Source: JAJPHJ01 sp035622315 (GTDB lineage Bacteria; Vulcanimicrobiota; Vulcanimicrobiia; Eremiobacterales; Eremiobacteraceae). From it: a stretch of DNA of 5,034 nt. Position numbers and translations under genes: made by a program. The notes beneath the pieces were generated by a model that saw only the letters and a program-made list of their open reading frames with translations, did not search any database and was not told where the DNA came from. Positions 1-5,034 of this stretch are shown piece by piece (within the stretch, counting starts at the first letter, position 1; every line of letters begins with the position of its first letter). The stretch spans positions 1-5,034 of the forward strand of contig DASPVP010000164.1 of NCBI GenBank assembly GCA_035622315.1, given 5' to 3'.

Positions 1-333
1 GAGCGCAAGCCCGGGCGCTTGACCCGGCGTTCCCGCTTTTTGGTATTCGATCAGAAAGGTCGTGGCGAAGACGGTGCACGTGCCGCGATTGCCTTGGTTA
101 CGGATGTGCAGGCCACGCGCACGGATCTGCGGCCGCAGATCCACCTCAGCGCTGTAGCCTGCGTCTGGATTGCCGACGAACGTCGCGAGGTTCGGCTGCG
201 CCGGCCGCCAGCTGGCGAGCTGCACTTCGGCCGCGACCGCGGCTGGTGCGTGTTGCGGCGCGCCGCCGATGCCGAGGGCGAGCGCCAAGAAGAGCGCGGC
301 CGCTGTGAACGCGACCGCAGTGCAACGTCGCAT
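1..333 (-). CDS. Exported papain-like (C1A family) cysteine peptidase, N-terminal part
   Basis: Partial gene: 111 codons are visible before it leaves the left edge. The product starts with a classical export signal: Arg2-Arg3, a hydrophobic Ala/Leu core at about residues 6-24, then a small-residue stretch with a plausible signal peptidase site after VAA at 33-35. A short pro-region follows, then DLRPQI at 65-70 and the diagnostic block IRNQGNRGTCTVFA at 77-90. This matches the active-site block of C1A peptidases: Gln80 would be the oxyanion-hole residue and Cys86 the nucleophile. The catalytic His and Asn lie outside the window. The known family reaction is peptide-bond hydrolysis through a thiolate; here it would act outside the cytoplasm. 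The segment between signal and catalytic core is short (about 30 residues) compared with the long inhibitory propeptides of eukaryotic cathepsins. The gene starts 38 bp after the small gene's stop, so the two are probably co-transcribed. The ATG at 331-333 has a near-perfect Shine-Dalgarno. Family call is confident; substrate is unknown. Confidence 0.85.
   Translation of the reverse strand, partial: MRRCTAVAFTAAALFLALALGIGGAPQHAPAAVAAEVQLASWRPAQPNLATFVGNPDAGYSAEVDLRPQIRARGLHIRNQGNRGTCTVFATTFLIEYQKAGTPGQAPGLAL
123..142. repeat. Perfect 20-bp palindrome inside the peptidase gene
   Basis: The arm GGATCTGCGG is followed directly by its exact reverse complement, with no spacer; the centre holds a NotI-type octamer. 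It lies in the codons for the DLRPQ stretch just before the catalytic block, so part of it is constrained by protein sequence. Function, if any, is unknown. Confidence 0.6.
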
Positions 334-338
334 GGGAT

Positions 339-345
339 ACCTCCT
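339..345 (-). promoter_or_regulatory. Strong ribosome binding site of the peptidase gene
   Basis: The minus strand reads AGGAGGT, full complementarity to the 16S rRNA tail core, 5 bases before the ATG at 333. It fixes the start of the peptidase and suggests strong translation. The two other Shine-Dalgarno sequences seen in the window are weaker. Confidence 0.85.
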
Positions 346-371
346 AGAACGCGCTCGACGGCGAGCCGCTC

Positions 372-551
372 TCACGAGTGTTGGGGTAGACGCAGGCGGA
401 TGAATTCATTGAGCTCTGCCAGCGAGCTGAAGTAGAAGCGCTGCTGGGCGTGCACGTCCTCGATGAGGCCGCGCACTTGCGGCGGTGACCCGGGCTCCCG
501 CCACAAGCGCACCATGAACAGGTGTTCGGCCCGCTCGGACGGCTTGCTCAT
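372..551 (-). CDS. Small conserved-looking protein of unknown function (VRLWxE type)
   Basis: A 59-residue soluble protein with no signal peptide, membrane segment or metal-binding cluster. Its core reads HLFMVRLWREPG (10-21), then VRGLIEDV (26-33), then RFYF (38-41) and an amphipathic helix LAELNEFIRLRL (44-55). This suggests a small fold of three beta strands followed by one helix. I recall short proteins of this pattern (F-V-R-x-W-x-E, then R-G-x-x-E, then Y-F and L-x-x-L-x-x-F) in Chloroflexota-like genomes, but know no assigned function. Three in-frame ATGs compete, at 587, 569 and 551. I prefer 551 because only it has a Shine-Dalgarno-like GGAGAG at good distance, and because the first ATG lies inside a proposed -10 hexamer. 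The gene sits between the regulator and the peptidase on the same strand and probably heads the peptidase transcript. It could be an adaptor, an inhibitor or a chaperone for the peptidase; that is speculation. Confidence 0.75.
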   Translation of the reverse strand: MSKPSERAEHLFMVRLWREPGSPPQVRGLIEDVHAQQRFYFSSLAELNEFIRLRLPQHS

Positions 552-558
552 ATCGTTG

Positions 559-564
559 CTCTCC
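559..564 (-). promoter_or_regulatory. Ribosome binding site deciding the small gene's start
   Basis: The minus strand reads GGAGAG 7 bases before the ATG at 551. The upstream ATGs at 569 and 587 have no comparable sequence, so this site argues for the 59-residue form over the 65- and 71-residue forms. Confidence 0.5.
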
Positions 565-582
565 GCCATAGTCGTGGGTTCA

Positions 583-614
583 AGCATAGCCTGGCGGCAT
601 CCAAAGAGCGTCCA
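583..614 (-). promoter_or_regulatory. Candidate SARP-type activator site and promoter for small gene and peptidase
   Basis: Read on the minus strand: heptamer TGGACGC (614-608), 4-base spacer TCTT, heptamer TGGATGC (603-597), 8-base spacer, then TATGCT (588-583), which matches four of six bases of the -10 consensus. SARP activators are known to bind direct heptamers repeated every 11 bp, with the nearer one about 8 bp from the -10, compensating for a poor -35. The same arrangement occurs at 4236-4267 on the other strand. A transcript would begin near 576, just before the preferred start at 551 and after the ATG at 587. The assignment rests on sequence pattern only. Confidence 0.5.
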
Positions 615-631
615 ATCGGACCTTCGAGCGT

Positions 632-3600
632 TTACGGACGCCCGGCGAGCGCCGGCCAGTCCCCTTTCTCAGACGCGTTGAGGATCATGAGGTTGACCGG
701 CAGCTGGTTGTAGCGTTCGCGTATCGCGGGGTCGTCGACGACGTTCTCGAGCTTGTGCGCGTAGTCGCGAGCTTTTCCGAGGAACTCGGACGCCCGTTTC
801 TTCTTCCCGCACGCCCGATAGACCAAAGCGGCCGTCCAGAAGAGACCCTGCGGCCAGAACGAGGCGTCGGTGGATTGCTCGGCGCCGGCAAGCATGCGAT
901 CGGCCGTCAGGCGCGCGTTCTCGAAATCTCCCTTCATTAGATACGCAAGCGCCATGTCCGAGAGGTCGTTGACCAGGTCCGCCGGGCGGCTCAGCGTCTC
1001 TTGCAGCGCAAGGCCCTGCTGCATGAACTCGAGCGCCGAATCGTGCTGGCCGCGATCCCGCTCCACCGCGCCCAGATTCGCGAGCGCTTGGGCGGTGAAT
1101 GCCTTGTGTTGCAGCTTGTTGGCCAGCTCGAGACCGCGGCGGGCGAACGAGCCGGCCCGTTCCAGATCGCGCCTGACGAGGTAGACGAAACTCAAGTTGA
1201 GCGCGCAGACGGTCAGCCCGCGCAGCTCGCCTAAGCGCTCGAAGATCCGGTCGGCGGCGAGCAGCTTGTTCTCGGCTTCATCGAGCAGTCCCAACCGGGT
1301 GTCGAGCGACGCGCCATTGATGAGCTCGCCTGCGCGGCCTTCATCCTTGCCGATCGACTCGTAGATCGCCGCTGCAGCCTCGTTTTCTCGACGCGCTTCC
1401 TCGTACCGCTGCAATCGCGCAAGCACGCTGCCCCGCCGGGCCAGGGCGTCGGCTTCCCCCTCCCGATCGCCCACCGAGCGGAAGAGCAGCAGCGCTTCGT
1501 CGCATGCTTGTGCGCAGCGGTCGAATTGGTGTTGCATGATCGCGGAGCGCGCGACCGCCAAGTGCGCGCGGCCGACGAGGGCCGGATATGCCCCCGAGCG
1601 TGCCGCTTGTTGGGCGCGCCGCAACACGTCCTCAGCCCGTGCTATCTCACCCATCTGCGTGTCCAGGTCGACGAGCAGGCACAAGCACTCGACTTCGCTT
1701 TCCGGATCGCCCGCGCGCTCGAGTGCGGCGAGCGCCAGCTCTGCGTTCTCGCGTGCCGGTTCGAGTTGGCCCATGTGCATCGCGTGCAACGCCCTCGCGA
1801 GACGGGCACGTGCGCTCCACGTGCTCGCGCCGCGCTCGCTGGCGCGTGCCGCAAGTCGATCGATCAGGCGAGCCTCTTCCACGCGGTTGCCCATCGCTCG
1901 CTCGCGCGCGATCCGCCGCCACAACACCTGCGACTGCAACTCGAGGTCGTCCAAACGGTCCGCGATCGCGTCGAGCCGTTCGAGAGAGCGAGCCTGGTGC
2001 TCGCGCGCGCCTTGGCGGTTCTGGATGGCTTCCTGCGCGAGCAGCGCCTCGGCCGCAAGACGGTCGTCCTGGCCGGCGAGCTCCAACGCTCGTGCGAGAT
2101 GCGCGAGTGCTTCGCTATCGGCGAACAGCGACAAGGCATAGCGCGCCGCATCTAGATAGAAGCGACCCGCGGCAGCTCGGTCTTCGCCGAGGTCGAAGTG
2201 ACGCGCGATTTCGGCGGCTAGCTCGCCGGCCTGCGAAGCATCGGCGAGCACGCGCCCCGTGCGACGGTGCCGCGCGACGAGCGCATCGCGAGGGATGAGC
2301 GCGTAGACCGCGTCTTGGATCAGGTGATGCGCGAAGGAGTACTCGAACGAGCCGCGCTTGGGCAGCTCGCGGATCAAACGCCGGTCGAGCAGTTCGTCGA
2401 AAGCCTCATAGACTTTGTCCTTGCTCCAACCGCTGACCTCGCAGACGAGTTCGACGTTGAAGCCTCGCCCGATCACGGCGCACACCTCCGCGAGCGAGCG
2501 AGCGTCCTCTGAGATGCGGCCTAGCCGCGCGTCGATCACCGAGCGCAAACCGCCCGGAAGACGCATCTCGGCGCTCTCGCTAGTCGCTGTGTCACGGCCG
2601 GGCGGCGCTTCGATGATGTCGCCGATCATCTGTGCGAGGAACAGACAGTTGCCTTCGCTGCGAGCGTGCAACGCCGCAGCGAGGCCTGCCGTGTTCGCGA
2701 GTTGCGGGAATTGCGCGACAAGTTTTTCGATATCGTAGGCTTGCAGACGGGCGGGCGCGATGCGCACGGCGACCCCGAGACTTGTGAGATCCCGCTGCAG
2801 CGCGCGCAGCGCATGACCACGCGGCACCTCTTCTTCGCGATTGGTCGTCACGAGCAAGAGCGCTATCGGCGAGGTGATGGACCCGAGGTAGCGCAGCGCG
2901 GCGAGCGTTGCTTCGCCCGCCCAGTGTACGTCTTCGATGATGAGCAGCAGCGGGCGGGACCGTGCGAGCGCTGCCAGCGTCTCGGCGATGCCTGCGAGCA
3001 AGCGGCGGCGTTCGTCGTCAGGGTTGGCTGCGGCGAGCACCGGCAAGTCCGGCCGCTTCGCGCGCAGCTCCGGAACGAGCGCCGCGACCGCCGACAAGGC
3101 GTTGGGATCGATCGTGAGCGCGGTGATCAAGGGCAGCGCCTGGCGTAGCGCTTCTGCAAGCCCCTGATACGGCACGCTTTCGGGGAAACTCGTCGGGCCC
3201 CACAGCACGCGTCCGCCTTCGCTCTCCACGCGCAAGGCGAGCTCCGCTGCCAGACGCGACTTGCCGATGCCGGCTTCGCCTTCGATGAAGGCAAGTGCGG
3301 GAGAGCCGCGCGCCGCGCGGTTCCACAACGTGCGCAGCTGTTCCATCGCGGCCTGCCGTCCGACAAACGGCAGCGCGGGCAGCGATTGGCCACGCGCCGG
3401 CGCGTCGGGCGAACCGGGAGGAACGACGTCCGTGAGCGGCGCGTTGCGCACGATAAGATCGTGCAGCGCGGTCGTCTCGGGCATAGCGTCCACCGCCATC
3501 TCGGCGCGCAGCTTGCGCTGGAAGTCGGCATAGGTCTGCAGCGCGCCGGCGCGATCGCCAGAGTCGTACTGCACGCTCATGAGTTGACGGACAGCGTCCT

Positions 3601-4168
3601 CGCGCCATGGGTCCGTCTGAAGGATCGCGCGCACGTGGCGCACGGCGCTTGGCCAGAGGCGCCGGCTGCGATGGTCGACCGTGAGCGCGTAAAGCGCGTT
3701 GAGATACTCGTTGCGCAACCGCTCGCGATCGGCGAAGACCCAATCGTCGTAGTAGCTCTCGAGCAAGTCGCCGGCGTACAGATCGACGGCTTGCTCGAGC
3801 GTCTCCGTCTGCGTTACGAGCCGGGCGAACGCGAGCACATCGACCCATGCAGCGCCGTCCGGATTCCACTGGAGCGAGTCGCTGCCCACTACGATCCACG
3901 GCGCTTGGTCCGCGGCAGGCAGCGCGCGTTGCAGATGGTAGAGGTGGCGGCGCAGATTGGCGCGCGCGTCCTCTTCGGTTTCATCCTGCCACAACGTGAA
4001 AGCGATCGAATCGCGCGTCAGCGGACTCGCGCGATGCAAGATGATGTACGCGAGCAGCGGCAACGTCTTCGGCGGCGCTGAGAACTTCAGCGGCTTGTCA
4101 TCCCACTCGATTCGTGGGTGGCCGAAGAGGAACACCCGTAGGGTCGGAACGGCGGCATCAGCCGGCAT
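632..4168 (-). CDS. SARP/AfsR-like transcriptional regulator: winged helix, BTAD, AAA-type ATPase, TPR
   Basis: A 1178-residue cytoplasmic regulator. Residues 8-104 form an OmpR-like winged helix (LRVFLFGHPRIEW opening; the likely DNA-contact helix is within ARANLRRHLYHLQRAL, 68-83). Residues 109-243 are the bacterial transcriptional activation domain (AVDLYAGDLL, then DWVFADRERL, then DPWREDAVRQLM, then the ETTALHDLI end). After a Pro-rich linker comes an AAA_16-like NTPase opening at PFVGR (267-271), with Walker A GEAGIGKS at 297-304 (Lys303) and Walker B LLLIIEDVHW at 407-416 (Asp413). Around 535-645 is a helical/winged arm, and the rest to the end is Ala/Leu/Arg-rich helical repeats of TPR type. 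This order matches large SARPs such as AfsR, with an AAA_16-type rather than NB-ARC-type ATPase. By family, ATP binding and TPR-mediated sensing control activation of nearby promoters; the signal is unknown. I chose ATG 4168 because SARP domains normally begin near the N-terminus. Upstream in-frame starts (ATG 4276, GTG 4282) would add a low-complexity 36-38 residue tail overlapping promoter-like DNA. All nucleotide-binding motifs look intact. Confidence 0.9.
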   Translation of the reverse strand: MPADAAVPTLRVFLFGHPRIEWDDKPLKFSAPPKTLPLLAYIILHRASPLTRDSIAFTLWQDETEEDARANLRRHLYHLQRALPAADQAPWIVVGSDSLQWNPDGAAWVDVLAFARLVTQTETLEQAVDLYAGDLLESYYDDWVFADRERLRNEYLNALYALTVDHRSRRLWPSAVRHVRAILQTDPWREDAVRQLMSVQYDSGDRAGALQTYADFQRKLRAEMAVDAMPETTALHDLIVRNAPLTDVVPPGSPDAPARGQSLPALPFVGRQAAMEQLRTLWNRAARGSPALAFIEGEAGIGKSRLAAELALRVESEGGRVLWGPTSFPESVPYQGLAEALRQALPLITALTIDPNALSAVAALVPELRAKRPDLPVLAAANPDDERRRLLAGIAETLAALARSRPLLLIIEDVHWAGEATLAALRYLGSITSPIALLLVTTNREEEVPRGHALRALQRDLTSLGVAVRIAPARLQAYDIEKLVAQFPQLANTAGLAAALHARSEGNCLFLAQMIGDIIEAPPGRDTATSESAEMRLPGGLRSVIDARLGRISEDARSLAEVCAVIGRGFNVELVCEVSGWSKDKVYEAFDELLDRRLIRELPKRGSFEYSFAHHLIQDAVYALIPRDALVARHRRTGRVLADASQAGELAAEIARHFDLGEDRAAAGRFYLDAARYALSLFADSEALAHLARALELAGQDDRLAAEALLAQEAIQNRQGAREHQARSLERLDAIADRLDDLELQSQVLWRRIARERAMGNRVEEARLIDRLAARASERGASTWSARARLARALHAMHMGQLEPARENAELALAALERAGDPESEVECLCLLVDLDTQMGEIARAEDVLRRAQQAARSGAYPALVGRAHLAVARSAIMQHQFDRCAQACDEALLLFRSVGDREGEADALARRGSVLARLQRYEEARRENEAAAAIYESIGKDEGRAGELINGASLDTRLGLLDEAENKLLAADRIFERLGELRGLTVCALNLSFVYLVRRDLERAGSFARRGLELANKLQHKAFTAQALANLGAVERDRGQHDSALEFMQQGLALQETLSRPADLVNDLSDMALAYLMKGDFENARLTADRMLAGAEQSTDASFWPQGLFWTAALVYRACGKKKRASEFLGKARDYAHKLENVVDDPAIRERYNQLPVNLMILNASEKGDWPALAGRP

Positions 4169-4235
4169 GCTAGAAACAGCGACCTCTAGGCCAGTGGAGT
4201 CCGAGCCTTCTAGCTGACCGCGTCCCGGACCCTGT

Positions 4236-4267
4236 TGGACGCGCGACGGACGCGCAGCCGCTAGGAT
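4236..4267 (+). promoter_or_regulatory. Candidate SARP-type activator site and promoter for the rightward gene
   Basis: Heptamer TGGACGC (4236-4242), spacer GCGA, heptamer CGGACGC (4247-4253), 8-base spacer, then TAGGAT (4262-4267), four of six matches to a -10. A weaker GGAC at 4227 may be a third, degenerate repeat. The layout is base-for-base the same as at complement 583-614, and the first heptamer is identical there. The transcript would begin near 4274, leaving a leader of about 80 bases before the ATG at 4355. The natural ligand would be the neighbouring BTAD regulator, by family knowledge and proximity. Confidence 0.5.
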
Positions 4268-4278
4268 GATGGGCATCA
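4267..4278. repeat. Short inverted repeat at the proposed transcription start
   Basis: TGATG and CATCA flank a GG centre, overlapping the end of the proposed -10 hexamer and the expected start point. It could be an operator half-site pair or chance; nothing else supports it. Confidence 0.25.
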
Positions 4279-4303
4279 CCACCCCGTCGCATGTAGGTCT
4301 CGG

Positions 4304-4315
4304 GCATGCGCATGC
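4304..4315. repeat. 12-bp perfect palindrome in the leader of the rightward gene
   Basis: GCATGCGCATGC is its own reverse complement and is itself two copies of GCATGC. It lies about 30 bases into the proposed leader and about 40 bases before the ATG. It could be an operator for a dimeric regulator. Flanking bases do not extend the symmetry. Confidence 0.35.
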
Positions 4316-4342
4316 GGCACGTCACGCAACTGTTGTGGTGAC

Positions 4343-4348
4343 AGGAGA
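4343..4348 (+). promoter_or_regulatory. Ribosome binding site of the rightward gene
   Basis: AGGAGA lies 6 bases before the ATG at 4355 and supports that start. The next in-frame ATG is far downstream, within the folded domain. Confidence 0.75.
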
Positions 4349-4354
4349 AGATCT

Positions 4355-5034
4355 ATGCGACTCTTGCTTCGAGCGTTTGCTGTAGGGACGCGAGCGATTC
4401 GTCTGTGCGCGGCTGGTGCTTGCGCCATCTTGTTGCTCGTGGTGGGCGAGCGAAGTTTGGGACTGCCGTCGCTGCCGGGTCTGCCGAGCGTGCCGTCGGC
4501 GAATCAAGCCGCGAAAGGCGTCGCTTCGAACGAGCTGCTCAAACAGTTCGGCGACTGGTTCAATTTGAACCGGCCGGTGTACGTCAGCGGCAACGACGTG
4601 TTGCCGACGATCGCCAACCTGCCGGGGGGCGCGTTTCATCCCGCGAGCTTCGCCGTGACGCGCAAGCTGTTCGCAGGCGCGCCGAGCGGCGTCATCCACC
4701 TGCCGCCAGGCGACTACAACGTCACGGTCGTGACGTATTGCATGGGCCATCAAAACCAAGGTCCATGGCGCAATAAGTTCCTCTTGGCCCCCATCAAGGG
4801 AGCGTGGTCCGACATCGTGGTCGCGCTCAACTATCGTGCGGCCGGATCGCGTTTCACGCCGCCGCAGATCCAAGTGCTCTCCTGGTCGCTGCAAGCGGGC
4901 ATGGATTATCAAGAGATGAGCGCGCAGTCGCAACAGGTGATCGACGGGCTGCTTCCCGAGTACAAGTCGCGCTTGGCTGGGGATTTTTACGACCGCGCAC
5001 GTGACGAATGGAATTCGCTCTCGTCGAAGGTGCC
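4355..5034 (+). CDS. Exported or membrane-anchored protein of unrecognised family, N-terminal part
   Basis: Partial gene: 226 codons are visible and no stop is reached. The N-terminus has Arg2, Arg6, Arg13 and Arg16 before a hydrophobic run (about 17-30, LCAAGACAILLLVV), indicating a signal peptide or N-terminal membrane anchor. A spacer of four tripeptides [LV]P[SG] follows (37-48). The exported part has a beta-rich segment ending in LPPGDYNVTVVTYC (116-129), then MGHQNQGPWRNKFLLAPIKG, then a helical core including QIQVLSWSLQAGMDY (171-185) and PEYKSRLAGDFYDRARDEW (201-219). Cys129 after Tyr, and Gln173 four residues before Trp177, recall the YC and Q-x-x-x-W signatures of bacterial thioester (TQXA) adhesin domains. 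However, the 44-residue spacing is shorter than the roughly 150 I recall for characterised examples, so this is only a hypothesis. The codon pattern matches the neighbouring genes. A proposed SARP-type promoter and a good ribosome binding site precede it, suggesting control by the divergent regulator. Confidence 0.85.
   Translation, partial: MRLLLRAFAVGTRAIRLCAAGACAILLLVVGERSLGLPSLPGLPSVPSANQAAKGVASNELLKQFGDWFNLNRPVYVSGNDVLPTIANLPGGAFHPASFAVTRKLFAGAPSGVIHLPPGDYNVTVVTYCMGHQNQGPWRNKFLLAPIKGAWSDIVVALNYRAAGSRFTPPQIQVLSWSLQAGMDYQEMSAQSQQVIDGLLPEYKSRLAGDFYDRARDEWNSLSSKV

Larger units (their letters stand above)
4169..4354. other. Divergent intergenic region between regulator and exported-protein gene
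   Basis: This 186-bp gap holds a proposed SARP-type site facing right, a 12-bp palindrome, a short inverted repeat centred near 4272, and the rightward gene's ribosome binding site. CTAG, usually rare in bacterial DNA, occurs four times (4170, 4186, 4210, 4261). Copies at 4169-4175 (GCTAGAA) and 4208-4214 (TTCTAGC) form a separated inverted repeat next to the regulator's start. I see no convincing sigma-70 promoter for the regulator itself. If the regulator starts at 4276 or 4282 instead, about 110 bp of this gap is coding. Confidence 0.6.

Noticed and set aside
19..435. 138-residue plus-strand open frame
   Set aside because: Antisense to the peptidase, whose frame shows a signal peptide and the QGNRGTC active-site block.
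610..621. GTCC/GGAC inverted repeat as a terminator after the regulator
   Set aside because: The stem is only 4 bp with no T-run on the minus strand. It overlaps the proposed activator heptamer, which explains the GGAC better.
731..742. 12-bp palindrome GTCGTCGACGAC
   Set aside because: It lies in regulator codons for Val-Val-Asp-Asp and is readily explained by that coding sequence; no other signal surrounds it.
1508..2298. Long overlapping open frames on the plus strand (up to 236 residues)
   Set aside because: Antisense shadows of the TPR region. High GC suppresses stops, and the products are Arg/Ser/Ala-rich without domains or ribosome binding sites.
3018..3899. 293-residue open frame on the minus strand
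   Set aside because: It lies wholly inside the regulator gene in another frame and is Arg/Ala-rich with no motif. The regulator's frame carries clear BTAD and Walker motifs here.
3386..4081. 231-residue plus-strand open frame
   Set aside because: Antisense to the winged helix and BTAD codons; its composition is that of a GC shadow and no motif is seen.
4406..4426. Possible lipoprotein signal around Cys18 or Cys23 of the rightward gene product
   Set aside because: Residues before Cys18 (Ile-Arg-Leu) and Cys23 (Ala-Gly-Ala) do not fit a lipobox, and the hydrophobic run follows rather than precedes them.
4322..4933. 203-residue minus-strand open frame
   Set aside because: Antisense to the exported-protein gene, whose own frame has a ribosome binding site, an export signal and coherent structure. 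The minus product is Arg/His-rich without motifs.

Overview
The window is GC-rich DNA from a bacterium. It holds two complete genes and two genes cut by the window edges, plus short regulatory gaps. No RNA genes, transposases, CRISPR arrays or phage genes are visible. A large BTAD/AAA-type/TPR regulator beside a very short conserved-looking protein, with secreted proteins of unusual type, recalls high-GC environmental phyla such as Eremiobacterota (WPS-2), Chloroflexota or Actinomycetota. That placement is inference from gene style only; no taxonomic marker is present.

Layout. Three genes read leftwards (minus strand). From right to left they are a 1178-residue SARP/AfsR-like transcriptional regulator (632-4168), a 59-residue protein of unknown function (372-551), and the N-terminal 111 residues of an exported papain-like (C1A) cysteine peptidase that runs off the left edge (1-333). 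A fourth gene reads rightwards from 4355 and runs off the right edge. It encodes an exported or membrane-anchored protein of unrecognised family with a conserved-looking Cys and Trp/Gln-rich core. The 186-bp gap 4169-4354 separates the divergent regulator and rightward gene.

How the genes may work together. The most interesting signal is a matched pair of promoter-like sites. One lies in the divergent gap and points at the rightward gene (4236-4267). The other lies in the gap after the regulator and points at the small gene and peptidase (complement 583-614). Both have the same architecture: a heptamer matching [TC]GGA[CT]GC, 4 bp, a second such heptamer, 8 bp, then a -10-like hexamer. This is the geometry known for binding sites of SARP-family activators, the family to which the regulator's N-terminus belongs. 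The inferred model is a self-contained local regulon: an ATP-binding cytoplasmic regulator switches on two flanking transcription units that each export a protein. The trigger, the target of the peptidase and the role of the small protein are unknown.
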